Shown here one piece after another: positions 1 through 8,682 of a stretch of 22,370 nucleotides of DNA (position 1 is the first letter of the stretch; every line of letters starts with the position of its first letter). The notes below the pieces were generated by a model. That model had not been told where the DNA came from. It saw only the letters and a list, made by a program, of their open reading frames with translations, and did no database searches. The stretch is from Desulfobulbaceae bacterium (GTDB taxonomy: Bacteria > Desulfobacterota > Desulfobulbia > Desulfobulbales > Desulfocapsaceae). A program made the translations under genes and the position numbers. The stretch is taken from contig JAUVON010000007.1 of assembly GCA_030599175.1 (NCBI GenBank), positions 1 through 22,370 on the forward strand. The letters run 5' to 3'.

Positions 1-1
1 C

Positions 2-94
2 ATGCATCTCTCCTTGAATAGTATCTTACTGCCTGACCAATTTAAAAGACTGATCAGCAGGCTGCAACAGTTTTTGCATTTTGTCGAAAAATGA
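2..94 (+). CDS. Possible C-terminal tail of an upstream gene (partial, unidentified)
   Basis: Of the three plus-strand frames at the left edge, only this one stays open beyond about 20 bases. It runs to a TGA at 92-94. The roughly 30 residues end in an amphipathic, helix-like stretch (DQFKRLISRLQQFLHFVEK). That would suit the end of a soluble protein, but it is too short to recognise. An ATG at position 2 is in frame but has no visible ribosome binding site in the window. It could equally be chance open frame. Confidence 0.3.
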   Translation: MHLSLNSILLPDQFKRLISRLQQFLHFVEK

Positions 95-100
95 GAGTCG

Positions 101-129
101 TTGACATCGAAGGATCCTCAGTTAATAAT
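101..129 (+). promoter_or_regulatory. Probable sigma70-type promoter for lspA
   Basis: A perfect TTGACA at 101-106 is followed, after a 17-base spacer, by AATAAT at 124-129, which matches five of six bases of the -10 consensus. Transcription would begin near 136. That leaves a leader of about 40 bases before the preferred lspA start at 177, but only about 14 bases before the ATG at 150. This favours the later start. Confidence 0.6.
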
Positions 130-176
130 GATGCCAACATTCATTCATCATGACAAACAATTCCCCGGGAAAAAAC

Positions 177-713
177 ATGAGTCGTCACCTTAACTCCGGA
201 TGGCCACAATTTAATCCATCCACTATTATCTTCAGACGTCTGTTTATTGTCCTGTTTGTCTTGTTTTTTATCATTTATTCCGACCAATACACAAAATCAA
301 TCGCTCAAAAGTACCTTTCAGGCCTGTCCTCTGTTTCTTTCTACTCAGAAACTGTAATTTTTTCCTACGTTGAAAACAGTGTCGGATTTCTTGGGATGGT
401 CAGCGAATATCCCCAGTATTTCCAGTTTTTTCTCCTTAACATCTGCGTCCCGGTCATTCTGCTGTATTGCCTGTACTATCTACTTTTCAAGAAGAATCTT
501 CCTGCCCTTCACATCACGACCCTCAGCATCATAACAGGAGGAGGTATCAGCAATCTGCTCGACAGAATGATTAACAGTGGTGCAGTAATCGACTTTATCC
601 AGATTCGCATCGGCCTTTTTAAAACCGGGATATTCAATCTGGCTGATATATATATTATCGGAGGTTCCTTTCTCCTTGGATTTCTATTTTTAAAAAACAA
701 GCCTGATGAGTAA
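177..713 (+). CDS. lspA: Lipoprotein signal peptidase (signal peptidase II)
   Basis: This is the inner-membrane aspartyl protease that cleaves the signal peptide from prolipoproteins after lipidation of the lipobox cysteine. The sequence shows the family blocks: a D-x-x-T-K pattern in the first membrane helix (SDQYTKSIA), ENSVGFLGM where the family usually has an N-x-G-x-x-F block, then GGGISNLLDR, AVIDFI and FNLADIYII. The Asp in VIDFI and the Asp in FNLAD correspond to the two catalytic aspartates of the family. Four hydrophobic segments fit the usual topology. An ATG at 150 would give 187 residues, longer than the usual 160 or so. I prefer the ATG at 177 (178 residues) because a GGGA lies about eight bases upstream of it and the upstream promoter would leave almost no leader for 150. 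The gene stands alone, 125 bases before asd, on the same strand. Confidence 0.9.
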   Translation: MSRHLNSGWPQFNPSTIIFRRLFIVLFVLFFIIYSDQYTKSIAQKYLSGLSSVSFYSETVIFSYVENSVGFLGMVSEYPQYFQFFLLNICVPVILLYCLYYLLFKKNLPALHITTLSIITGGGISNLLDRMINSGAVIDFIQIRIGLFKTGIFNLADIYIIGGSFLLGFLFLKNKPDE

Positions 714-838
714 TCCGACATCTTCTGCTACAAAGACAGTAATCACCATTTTTTAGCGAGCTTTTTTCCTTGTTTTATGTAAAAAGTTGGAATTCTGACT
801 TTCAGAAATCGATCAAACTAACTTATATGGAGTCTTCA

Positions 839-1957
839 ATGCTTAAAGTAGGATTTGTTGGATGGCGGGGAATGGTAGGTTCTGTTCTTATGGAACGAAT
901 GACAGCTGAGAGTGATTTCCAGAGATTAGATCCGGTTTTTTTCACAACTTCACAGATTGGTCAACAAGGACCGGATGTTGGTGGAGGAAGCAAGCCACTT
1001 GAAGATGCAATGGATCTTGGGAAACTGGCAGAGATGGATATTATAATGTCTTGCCAGGGAGGTGGTTACACATCATCAGTCTATGATAATTTGAGGAAAA
1101 ACTGGAGTGGTTACTGGATTGACGCCGCCTCAACCCTGAGAATGACTGAAAATTCCATAATAGCATTAGATCCCGTTAATCGAGCCATAATTGATGATGG
1201 TCTTAAACGTGGTATCAAAGACTATATTGGCGGCAACTGTACCGTTTCGCTCATGCTTATGGCCCTTGGCGGCCTGTTTGAACAGGACCTCATTGAATGG
1301 GTCAGTTCCATGACCTATCAGGCGGCCAGCGGTGCCGGTGCCAAGAACATGCGGGAACTTATCAGTCAGATGGGTGCACTCGAAATGGATGTGGCAGAGT
1401 TACTTTCTGATCCGTCATCGGCAATCCTTGATATCGACAAAAAAATCACTGCCAAGCTCAATGACGGTTCTCTGCCTCTTGACAACTGGGGAGTCCCACT
1501 GGCGGCAAGCCTGATCCCCTGGATCGACGTAGCTGTTGAGAACGGTCAGACTAAAGAAGAATGGAAGGGCATTGTCGAAAGCAACAAAATTCTCGGTCGA
1601 AAAGAAGAACAGATCATACCCATTGACGGTCAATGTGTGCGAATTGGTGCCATGCGCTGTCACTCCCAGGCATTTACCATCAAACTGAAAAAAGATATCA
1701 CCGTTCAAGAAGCTGAAGAGATCATCTCAAACCATAATCAATGGGTAAAAGTTATCCCTAACGAAAGAGAAATCACTTCCCGAGAGCTCACCCCGGTCAA
1801 AGCATCCGGTACCCTGACAGTACCAATTGGCCGTATTCGAAAAATGAATCTCGGATCTGAATACTTGACAGCCTTTTCTGTTGGTGACCAACTTCTCTGG
1901 GGTGCAGCGGAACCTGTACGTAGAATGCTAAAAATTGTTCTTAGGCATATCAGTTAG
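839..1957 (+). CDS. asd: Aspartate-semialdehyde dehydrogenase
   Basis: It reduces 4-aspartyl phosphate to aspartate 4-semialdehyde with NADPH, the branch point to lysine/diaminopimelate, threonine and methionine. The 372-residue product resembles the E. coli-type enzyme along its whole length. It has an N-terminal Rossmann motif [14 protein letters not shown], the catalytic cysteine C134 in [11 protein letters not shown], the QAASGAGA block, and RCHSQAF with the active-site histidine. The open frame extends upstream to an ATG at 770, but the start at 839 is favoured because a GGAG (829-832) sits six bases before it and because the family begins directly with the Rossmann strand. The last eight bases overlap the convergent hydrolase gene. 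lysA, a later step in the same pathway, lies about 19 kb away in the window. Confidence 0.96.
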   Translation: MLKVGFVGWRGMVGSVLMERMTAESDFQRLDPVFFTTSQIGQQGPDVGGGSKPLEDAMDLGKLAEMDIIMSCQGGGYTSSVYDNLRKNWSGYWIDAASTLRMTENSIIALDPVNRAIIDDGLKRGIKDYIGGNCTVSLMLMALGGLFEQDLIEWVSSMTYQAASGAGAKNMRELISQMGALEMDVAELLSDPSSAILDIDKKITAKLNDGSLPLDNWGVPLAASLIPWIDVAVENGQTKEEWKGIVESNKILGRKEEQIIPIDGQCVRIGAMRCHSQAFTIKLKKDITVQEAEEIISNHNQWVKVIPNEREITSRELTPVKASGTLTVPIGRIRKMNLGSEYLTAFSVGDQLLWGAAEPVRRMLKIVLRHIS

Positions 1958-2594
1958 CTGATTGTTTGCCAACGTTCGCGTTCGCCACCTTCAGCCATTC
2001 TAACATCGGATCGATCCATTCCCGGTAGGGTTTGTAAACCAAGCCGTGCCCGATATCAAGACTGAGAACGATTTCCTCAAACTTCCCCAGCCCTTCCGAT
2101 CGCTGAAAATATAATGCCGGAGTTATTGACAGTTTATCGGATCGGTCGTGGATCGAAAGGACATTCCCATACAGCTTCAAGTCTTTATCTTTCAAATATT
2201 TCTTAAATAAGCCAGCCAGAAATACATAGTTTACCTCTTCTTCCCGAAGCATAGTTGAAATAAAAGCGCCAATGGCACCACCTCTGGAGGCACCAACTAT
2301 GGTGATGTTACTTGGCGAAACCCTGTTTGCCAGGAGTTGTTTCACCTGAGATGCAATCTTCTCGGCATAGGGCTTAATCTCGGTGCCCTTTTCCCGCACC
2401 TCACTTATCACGATGAATCCTTCCTTGGCCAGTTCCTCTCGGATGAGTTCGTATTCATAATATCCGTGTTCTTCACTTTTGGGGCGGATTCCAGCCTCCT
2501 CCACAATCAGCCCGTGTAGGTAAAAGAGATAACGTTTTGTGCTGTCGGGATTGTCTGGTACGTTCTGGAGAATATTGGTATTCATAGCTTGCAT
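1950..2594 (-). CDS. Small alpha/beta-hydrolase fold protein, substrate unknown
   Basis: This 214-residue protein has the signs of an alpha/beta hydrolase. There is an oxyanion-type LHG near residue 27, a nucleophile elbow GASRGG with Ser103, a likely acid in the IHDRSD segment (Asp150 or Asp153) and a C-terminal GHG with His183. There is no signal peptide or membrane segment, so it is probably a cytoplasmic esterase, thioesterase or similar enzyme. Nothing in the sequence or its neighbours fixes the substrate. The start at 2594 is supported by GGAG six bases upstream on the minus strand. Its 3' end overlaps the convergent asd by eight bases, so the two transcripts would be antisense to each other at their ends. 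Confidence 0.8.
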   Translation of the reverse strand: MQAMNTNILQNVPDNPDSTKRYLFYLHGLIVEEAGIRPKSEEHGYYEYELIREELAKEGFIVISEVREKGTEIKPYAEKIASQVKQLLANRVSPSNITIVGASRGGAIGAFISTMLREEEVNYVFLAGLFKKYLKDKDLKLYGNVLSIHDRSDKLSITPALYFQRSEGLGKFEEIVLSLDIGHGLVYKPYREWIDPMLEWLKVANANVGKQSAN

Positions 2595-2683
2595 CTACGA
2601 CTCCTTTTCCGAAAGGTTACTACTTATCTTTATGCCGGATTGTGGTGATGGTAGTCCCCTGGATATTCTAACCTGTCAAAAAA

Positions 2684-2986
2684 TTAACTTTGATAGTCGA
2701 TCATTTTCCTGTCGATTGTCCTTGGCCGTACAATTTTTCCCGCTTTTACATGTTCTGGATGATTTTGATAATTTTCAAGGGCTTCATGGGACTCAAATTC
2801 TGAGTATAAAACAATATCTCCTGATGTTTCTTTTTCACGAAAATCAAAACCAACCTCTGTTTTCAGTAGTCCCGGAATTTTTCCAACGAGATTTTCGAGA
2901 ACATCTTTTATTGCCAGAGCATCTACACATCTATCCAGTGGCAATGTTTTGTTTTTAAGCTTCCATATTACAATATGTTTTATCAT
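2684..2986 (-). CDS. Dabb (stress-responsive alpha/beta barrel) domain protein
   Basis: The 100-residue product begins MIKHIVIWKLK and ends its core with HPEHVKAG. This is the pattern of the Dabb family, small dimeric ferredoxin-like alpha/beta barrel proteins of mostly unknown function. Length and start agree with the family. No good ribosome binding site is seen upstream, but an in-frame stop lies close before the ATG, so no longer start is available. It lies 89 bases upstream of the hydrolase gene on the same strand and could be co-transcribed with it. No catalytic role can be assigned. Confidence 0.8.
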   Translation of the reverse strand: MIKHIVIWKLKNKTLPLDRCVDALAIKDVLENLVGKIPGLLKTEVGFDFREKETSGDIVLYSEFESHEALENYQNHPEHVKAGKIVRPRTIDRKMIDYQS

Positions 2987-3409
2987 TTTATCAAATTTTA
3001 GCAGGGCAAATTAAAACAGTAACCTCAAGGTCTATTCCATACACAACAAAAATTATCAAACGGTAAAAGTATCTGATGATACCGCTTCTTTCAAAGAATA
3101 CCATAAAATCAAAAACAGTAATAATATATAGGAGATATGTTGATTTTCATATCAGTGCGGAACCGTAAAAATTTTATTACGTATATCATGAGGTAAGGTT
3201 AAGTTGCGATAGGCAAACGCTCAGTTAAGATGTTTCCTGACATCTCCAAATCCTGGAAATATCAATTTGCCAGCAGAGATATAACTGTGTAGACAACCTG
3301 TCAATAACAATGAAAAACATAGTGTGCAAATGCTTTTAAGACAAGCTTTTGCAAGCCAATTACCGGCAGTAGCCAACGACTTGGCAAAAGGGGATTTACC
3401 GATACGATA
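2987..3409. other. Gene-free stretch with overlapping imperfect inverted repeats
   Basis: No convincing coding frame is seen on either strand in these 423 bases. The half nearer the U32 gene contains two overlapping inverted repeats that could fold alternatively. Arms 3325-3335 and 3343-3353 pair with one mismatch and a seven-base loop. Arms 3346-3355 and 3380-3390 pair with one bulge. Neither is followed by a T-run on either strand, so they are not typical intrinsic terminators, although they lie just downstream of the minus-strand U32 gene. The remainder is AT-rich and holds nothing I can name. Confidence 0.4.
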
Positions 3410-4714
3410 TTATGCGTCCTTCTCTTGGGTATAATTATGGCGTTGTGCTTTCTTCCGCCGCAAGATACCGCTCACTTCACCTGAGACAAGATTCGGTTCA
3501 GTCTTTAACAGGACTCGGTTTCCCGGGTTGGCTTTAGTTATCTCCCTCCCCTCTTCATTGCACATGGCTATAATTTTCAATGCTAACACACCCATGGTGC
3601 GATTCATATATTCAATCTGTTCTCCAGCAAAGACCGTATTGCGGATTTCAACCAGTGGAGTGGCCCCGGTCTCACGGATAACCGCCACCGGTTCATAGGT
3701 TTGTACTGTTCTGGATGAAGAATAAATCATTTCACTTGCCCCCGGTCGTTCCTTGATAAAATTCTCCGTTGCCCCCCGGGTTCCTGTTTTTTGAATTTCC
3801 TGCACCAATTCCTCCGGCAGACGAATTGAGTCCGGTTCCAGCCATTCCAGTGCTGAAAGTTGTCCCAGATAGTCGAGTGCAGCCCGATATACCCTGACTA
3901 CCCCGCCAACATAGAAAATCGATTTCATCCGCCCTTCGATTTTCAGAGAATCAACCCCGGCCATGACCAGTTGCGGCAGCATCTCAAGCAGGCAGAGATC
4001 CTTGGAATTGAAGATATATGTTCCTCTTTCATCTTCTTCCACCGGAAAATATTCACCGGGACGTTTCTCTTCCACCAACCCATAACTGTAACGACATGGA
4101 TGGGCACAATTCCCTTGATTGGCATCCCTGCCGGTCATATAACTGGAAAGCATACATCGCCCTGAATAGGAGATACAGATAGCCCCGTGAACAAAAATCT
4201 CCAGCTCCCCGGTCACCTTTGTTCTTATTTCTCGTATCTCTTCCAAAGAGAGTTCTCTTGCAAGGTTTAACCTGCCCGCCCCCTGTTCCAACCAGAAGTC
4301 AGCCGATGCATGATTTGTCACATTGGCCTGAGTTGAAAGGTGAATGGGCAGATCAGGCACGATCTTATGAGCAATCGCAAGTATACCCGGATCTGAGATA
4401 ATAAGACCATCAACCTGAATCTGCTGCAATCCAAAAAGATATTCCTCCAATCCTTGCAGATCACTATTATGTGCTATAATGTTTACTGTTACGTAAACTT
4501 TGACTCCATGTGCATGTGCATATAGCACCCCTGCCTGCATCGCCTGATGGCTGAAATTTCCTGCCTTTGCCCTGAGACTGAATATCTTTCCGCCCAGATA
4601 AACAGCATCCGCTCCATAGTGGACAGCGGTAACGAGTTTCTCATAATTACCAGCGGGCGCCAACAGCTCCGGCAGAACCGGGACGACACCTTTGTGACTT
4701 CCATTTTTGTTCAT
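3410..4714 (-). CDS. Peptidase U32 family protein, TrhP (YegQ)-like tRNA uridine hydroxylation protein
   Basis: Members of this U32 branch are needed for prephenate-dependent formation of 5-hydroxyuridine at wobble position 34 of tRNA, although they are named after collagenase-like peptidases. The protein opens with PELLAPAG and GADAVYLGG. It then has the family signature FVHGAICISYSGRCMLSSY and a cysteine set (GRC, NCAHPC) typical of U32 proteins, followed by DSLKIEGRMKS. The C-terminal part contains the PGNRV-type small domain. The frame can be opened further to a TTG at 4765, but that start has no ribosome binding site and precedes the conserved N-terminus by too much. The ATG at 4714 gives 434 residues, close to the family length, though its Shine-Dalgarno is also poor. 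It is divergent from mnmA. Assignment to TrhP rather than another U32 subgroup is by overall pattern only. Confidence 0.85.
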   Translation of the reverse strand: MNKNGSHKGVVPVLPELLAPAGNYEKLVTAVHYGADAVYLGGKIFSLRAKAGNFSHQAMQAGVLYAHAHGVKVYVTVNIIAHNSDLQGLEEYLFGLQQIQVDGLIISDPGILAIAHKIVPDLPIHLSTQANVTNHASADFWLEQGAGRLNLARELSLEEIREIRTKVTGELEIFVHGAICISYSGRCMLSSYMTGRDANQGNCAHPCRYSYGLVEEKRPGEYFPVEEDERGTYIFNSKDLCLLEMLPQLVMAGVDSLKIEGRMKSIFYVGGVVRVYRAALDYLGQLSALEWLEPDSIRLPEELVQEIQKTGTRGATENFIKERPGASEMIYSSSRTVQTYEPVAVIRETGATPLVEIRNTVFAGEQIEYMNRTMGVLALKIIAMCNEEGREITKANPGNRVLLKTEPNLVSGEVSGILRRKKAQRHNYTQEKDA

Positions 4715-4845
4715 GGTGATGTATTGTGATACCTTATTCCAAACGGCTGTCACCCAAGAGAGCAACCGAATTCATAGTGATTAAAATGAACTTCCTTTTT
4801 AACCCTTCTTAATAGAGTACCCCCCCAGGGATTGCAAGATAATCA

Positions 4846-5880
4846 GTGAAAGAAAAACGTGTCGGCATAGCAATGAGTGGTGGAGTTGACTCCACCGCAT
4901 GCGCCCTTCTTCTCAAAGATCACTACGAGATTGAAGGATTTTTCATGCAACTTGCCCAGCCCGGATTTGCACAACAGAAAGTGAAGGTTGAGTCCATTGC
5001 AGAGAGAATTGGCATCAGACTGAACGTAATCGATCTCCGTCAAGAATTTGAAGAGAAGGTGCTGCGCTACTTTTCCTCAAGTTACTTCGATGGTCTTACT
5101 CCAAACCCATGTGTTATGTGCAACCGTGAAATCAAATTCGGCTTGTTTATGGAAAGTATATTGAACCATGGCATGGATAAAATTGCTACCGGCCACTATG
5201 CAAGGATAATTGAACATGATGGTCTTTTCCGGCTGCACTGCGGTGCTGATCCCAAAAAAGATCAATCCTACTTTCTCTCCCGACTGGACCAACAGCAGCT
5301 ATCCCGACTCCTCTTTCCTCTTGGTAAAAAAGAAAAGGAGTTCATCTATCTGTTTGTTGAGCAGCACGGGTTTAATGATTTTCGTGGTCAAGAGAGTCAG
5401 GATGTCTGTTTTCTTGAGGATATGAGCACTGGTAATTTTTTAGAGACACGCTCACCAAAGGCAGACAGCAGTGGTCCTATTCTGTCGAGTTCAGGTGAAC
5501 ATCTTGGCACTCATCACGGCCTCTTTCATTATACAATCGGCCAGAGAAAAGGCTTGGGTATATCCAGTGACGCTCCACTCTATGTCATCGCCCTGGACAA
5601 AGAAAATAACAGTATAATTGTTGGCAGCAATGAGGAGTTATTCAAAGATATAATTCAGCTCAGAGACCTCCACTGGCTCGCCGGTTTTCCTCCTCTTTTA
5701 GATAAAGATTATAGTGTCCGCATCAGGTACAGCCATAGAGGGGCTGCGGCAACTTTAACCTTGAAAGAAAACGACCTTGGCAAACTTTTGTTTAGGGAGC
5801 CGCAGCGAGCCATTACGCCTGGACAGTTTGCGGTAATTTATGACAATACAGAACTCATTGGATCAGGCATTATCGTCTAA
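4846..5880 (+). CDS. mnmA: tRNA-specific 2-thiouridylase MnmA
   Basis: MnmA activates U34 of tRNA(Lys, Glu, Gln) with ATP and inserts sulfur to give 2-thiouridine. The 344-residue product shows the PP-loop SGGVDS at residues 11-16, TPNPCVMCNREIKF with the catalytic cysteine (Cys92), ATGHYARI, KDQSYFL, the second catalytic cysteine in QDVCFL (Cys188), and the C-terminal GLFHYTIGQRKGLGI block. The segment between the PP-loop and NPCVMCN is shorter than in E. coli MnmA, but both catalytic cysteines are kept. The start is a GTG. The conserved N-terminus begins right at it, so no better start exists. The gene is followed by mtaB after only 15 bases, which suggests one transcript. Confidence 0.95.
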   Translation: MKEKRVGIAMSGGVDSTACALLLKDHYEIEGFFMQLAQPGFAQQKVKVESIAERIGIRLNVIDLRQEFEEKVLRYFSSSYFDGLTPNPCVMCNREIKFGLFMESILNHGMDKIATGHYARIIEHDGLFRLHCGADPKKDQSYFLSRLDQQQLSRLLFPLGKKEKEFIYLFVEQHGFNDFRGQESQDVCFLEDMSTGNFLETRSPKADSSGPILSSSGEHLGTHHGLFHYTIGQRKGLGISSDAPLYVIALDKENNSIIVGSNEELFKDIIQLRDLHWLAGFPPLLDKDYSVRIRYSHRGAAATLTLKENDLGKLLFREPQRAITPGQFAVIYDNTELIGSGIIV

Positions 5881-5895
5881 CAGATCACCTTATTA

Positions 5896-7221
5896 ATGAA
5901 AAAAATACTCATCACAACCCTGGGCTGTAAGGTGAACCAGTATGAATCCGCTGCCTTTAAAACCGGTTTTGAAGACGCCGGATATACCATTGCAGCCTCG
6001 GGTGAAAAGGCGGATATAGTTGTCATCAACACCTGTGCAGTAACTGCAAATGCCGGCGCTCAATCCCGTCAAGCCGTTCGTCATAGTGTCCGTGCAAATC
6101 CAGGAGCGCACATCGTAATTACCGGCTGTTTTACCGAAACCGGAGCAAAAAAACTTTCTCAGGAAAAGGAACTCCTTGGTCGAAAATACTCCATCGTCGG
6201 CAACAGCAAAAAGGATAGTCTGGTACAAAATACCTTGAAGAATAAAGGAGAGAGGCAACAGGTCGATCTTGGTTCCATACTGGAGAAAAAGGAGATTTGC
6301 CATCTTCCCGTCAGACGATTTGGCGATAGAAGCAGGGCCTATTTGCGAATACAGGACGGCTGTGAAAGCTACTGCACCTACTGTATCGTCCCCTATACCA
6401 GGGGACCAAGTAGAAGCCTGCCGCGATCTGAAGTAATTGAGCAGGCAAAACTATTTGGTTCGGAAGGTCACAAAGAGATTGTACTGACCGGTATCCACCT
6501 TGGACTATATGGAAGAGATCTCGGTCAGGGAGAAGACTTTGTATCCATCCTTGATGAGTTAAGCAGCATTACACCGGAGATTTTATATCGTATCAGCTCT
6601 CTTGAGCCCCTTGAAATCACAGATGCCCTGCTCTCACTTATGAAGAGTCGTGACAATATACAACCGCATCTGCATATTCCTCTGCAAAGTGGAAATGACG
6701 AAATTCTGTCTCGCATGAACAGAAGATATAGCACGGCTGAATTTTATGGAATTATTGCTAAATGCAATGAAACTCTACCGGATGGTGCTTTAGGGATCGA
6801 TATCCTTGCTGGTTTTCCCGGTGAGACAGATAATCATTTCAACAGCAGCCTGGCATTTCTGGAAGCATTAGATTTTACCTATCTCCATGTTTTTCCTTAC
6901 TCAATAAGAGAGGGAACAGTCGCAGCAGGATATGGTGATCAGGTGACTAAAAAGACGAAAAAGTCGCGTGTTACCATTTTACGGAAATTGAGTGAACAGA
7001 AAAGAGATATCTTCTATAAAAGCCAGGTCGGAAAAAAATATCCTGTACTCATTGAGGGACAGAGAAGCAGGGATGGTTTTTTAAAAGGCTTTACAAGCAA
7101 TTATGTAGCAGTCAAGTTCCAGGGGCCAGACTCCCTTTTAAACAATATAACCAGAGTGAAACTCCTCTCCCTGGAAAAGGGACATGTTGTGGCAGAACGA
7201 GAGAGAAATAATGAGAGTTGA
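5896..7221 (+). CDS. mtaB: tRNA t6A37 methylthiotransferase MtaB
   Basis: This radical SAM enzyme adds a methylthio group to N6-threonylcarbamoyladenosine at tRNA position 37. The N-terminal methylthiotransferase domain carries the three cluster cysteines in TLGCKVN (Cys11), NTCAVT (Cys47) and TGCFTE (Cys78). The radical SAM motif CESYCTYC has Cys156, Cys160 and Cys163. A C-terminal TRAM-like region follows from about residue 375. TLGCKVNQYES and the total of 441 residues fit MtaB rather than MiaB or RimO. It lies 15 bases after mnmA, and its last 11 bases overlap the cinA start, indicating an mnmA-mtaB-cinA transcription unit. Confidence 0.93.
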   Translation: MKKILITTLGCKVNQYESAAFKTGFEDAGYTIAASGEKADIVVINTCAVTANAGAQSRQAVRHSVRANPGAHIVITGCFTETGAKKLSQEKELLGRKYSIVGNSKKDSLVQNTLKNKGERQQVDLGSILEKKEICHLPVRRFGDRSRAYLRIQDGCESYCTYCIVPYTRGPSRSLPRSEVIEQAKLFGSEGHKEIVLTGIHLGLYGRDLGQGEDFVSILDELSSITPEILYRISSLEPLEITDALLSLMKSRDNIQPHLHIPLQSGNDEILSRMNRRYSTAEFYGIIAKCNETLPDGALGIDILAGFPGETDNHFNSSLAFLEALDFTYLHVFPYSIREGTVAAGYGDQVTKKTKKSRVTILRKLSEQKRDIFYKSQVGKKYPVLIEGQRSRDGFLKGFTSNYVAVKFQGPDSLLNNITRVKLLSLEKGHVVAERERNNES

Positions 7222-8461
7222 AATAATTGCCATTGGGGATGAACTGACCTCAGGCAGGATCCTCAATACAACCAGTGGATTTGCTGCCAGAAATCTTTTT
7301 GAAGCTGGGTATGAGATTTATGCCATGCATACAATAGGCGACAGCCCGGGCCTGATCGGTGAAGCACTGAAACGAGCGATAGGCAGAGTTGATGCTATAA
7401 TTGTTACCGGCGGCCTGGGCTACACCGATGATGATCTGACAAACGAGGCTGTATCCAAAGCCCTCAATCGACCAACCATGCCCAACCTTGAGATCCTTTC
7501 AAGTATACGGGAACATCTGGGTGAAATCACCAATGCCCCTGTGGGGGAACTGGAAAAACTTGCCCTGCTGCCAAAAGGTGCCCAGGTCTTGAGTCCGCAT
7601 TCTCTAATGGCCGGTTACCAGTTGATTCACGAAGACAGGCCAATTTTTTTCCTCCCCGGCGTACCGAGTCAGATGAAACAGCTCCTGGTGGAACATGTGC
7701 TTCCAACCCTCTCAACCTGGCATAAAGACCACCATCTCTCCACCTACCAGACGATTTTCAGGATCTTCAATCTTCCTGAAATAGAGGTGAATCGCCGAAT
7801 TTCAAGTCTTGATTTCCCACCTGATGTCCATATCGGTTACTATCCTGTTTTCCCCGAAGTCCACTTGAGTCTTATTGTACGAGATAAAAAAACGAACAAC
7901 GCAAAGAGGCTCTTCAGGTCATCGAGTAAGGCTATATGCACAGTGCTTGGTGATGCCATCTACGGTCAGGATAGTGACTCCATGGAACGTGTGGTAGGAC
8001 ACCTCTTGAAAAAAAATAACTTTCAGCTGGCTGTTGCCGAATCATGCACAGGAGGACTTATCTGCAAAAAACTCACCGACGCTCCCGGCAGTTCTTCCTA
8101 TTTCCTCGGTGGAGTTGTTTCCTATGCAAATTCTCTAAAAAGTGACTATCTTGATATTCCCATGAAACTACTCAATAAGTATGGTGCTGTAAGCCGGGAA
8201 GTTGCTGAAGCAATGGCTGTAGGCGTAAAAAACAACAGCTGCTCTGATATTGGACTCGCAGTTACAGGAATTGCAGGTCCTGAAGGCGGGACAGAGCAAA
8301 AACCTGTGGGCACCATATATATAGGAATTGCTGCAGCGGAAGAGAACTGGGTAACCAAGTTCCATTTCTCAGGTGACCGCTGGCAAATCCGCAACCTTAC
8401 AGCTCAAAGTGGACTTGACCTCATACGAAAATATCTATTGCAACAGGATTCCGAAAAATAG
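7211..8461 (+). CDS. cinA: CinA: MoaB/MogA-like domain fused to NMN deamidase (PncC) domain
   Basis: The N-terminal half has the molybdopterin-binding-like pattern (AIGDELTSG, TGGLGYTDDDLT). The C-terminal half has the PncC-type NMN amidohydrolase signature (AESCTGG, GGVVSYAN, VTGIAGPEGGTEQKPVGT). PncC recycles nicotinamide mononucleotide to nicotinate mononucleotide in pyridine nucleotide salvage. The 416 residues match full-length CinA. The ATG at 7211, inside the end of mtaB, is chosen because MRVEIIAIGDE is the family N-terminus; the longer frame from 7184 lies within mtaB. cinA next to recA is a common bacterial arrangement, but here a repeat element and about 220 bases separate them. 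Confidence 0.94.
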   Translation: MRVEIIAIGDELTSGRILNTTSGFAARNLFEAGYEIYAMHTIGDSPGLIGEALKRAIGRVDAIIVTGGLGYTDDDLTNEAVSKALNRPTMPNLEILSSIREHLGEITNAPVGELEKLALLPKGAQVLSPHSLMAGYQLIHEDRPIFFLPGVPSQMKQLLVEHVLPTLSTWHKDHHLSTYQTIFRIFNLPEIEVNRRISSLDFPPDVHIGYYPVFPEVHLSLIVRDKKTNNAKRLFRSSSKAICTVLGDAIYGQDSDSMERVVGHLLKKNNFQLAVAESCTGGLICKKLTDAPGSSSYFLGGVVSYANSLKSDYLDIPMKLLNKYGAVSREVAEAMAVGVKNNSCSDIGLAVTGIAGPEGGTEQKPVGTIYIGIAAAEENWVTKFHFSGDRWQIRNLTAQSGLDLIRKYLLQQDSEK

Positions 8462-8489
8462 CAAACTCACTTTTAAACCCGATAGTATG

Positions 8490-8517
8490 TTGAAATAAGA
8501 TTTTTATATATTATTAA
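8490..8517 (+). promoter_or_regulatory. Possible recA promoter
   Basis: TTGAAA at 8490-8495 and TATTAA at 8512-8517 are separated by 16 bases, in an AT-rich stretch just after cinA. This would give a recA leader of about 160 bases containing the repeat element. I see no LexA-type operator overlapping it that I could name with confidence. Confidence 0.3.
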
Positions 8518-8560
8518 CTGTATATTCATATTCACAAACACCTTCCTTATAAAGGATAAA

Positions 8561-8651
8561 TTCGTAAAAAGTCTTTTCAAAGCTCCCTGATGGCTATGAA
8601 AAAAGTTTGACATACAAGGCGTAGGAGATCAGACTTTTTACAACGCCATCA
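8561..8651 (+). repeat. Palindromic GTAAAAAG-family repeat, copy A (upstream of recA)
   Basis: Arms 8588-8610 and 8629-8651 can pair over 23 positions, with 19 Watson-Crick pairs and one G-T pair, across an 18-base loop. A further left-end-like half (TTCGTAAAAAGTCT, 8561-8574) lies just upstream and can pair with the same right arm (GTAAAAAGTCT with AGACTTTTTAC). The right end reads ACTTTTTACAACGCCATCA, close to the end of copy B near 11721-11739. It lies entirely between cinA and recA and would be transcribed as a hairpin in the recA leader. It looks like a non-autonomous palindromic repeat; no transposase is present. Confidence 0.7.
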
Positions 8652-8682
8652 TAAATAAATTTTACTCTTATCGGAGAACAAC

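Noticed and set aside
3410..4765. Longer U32 protein from a TTG at 4765
   Set aside because: No ribosome binding site is seen and the extra residues precede the conserved N-terminus; the ATG at 4714 fits the family length.
8607..8612. Perfect TTGACA inside the repeat upstream of recA as a recA -35 box
   Set aside because: No acceptable -10 hexamer lies 16-18 bases downstream.
8462..8682. LexA/SOS operator for recA
   Set aside because: Neither the E. coli-type CTG-N10-CAG box nor a clear alternative palindrome placed at a promoter could be found by eye.
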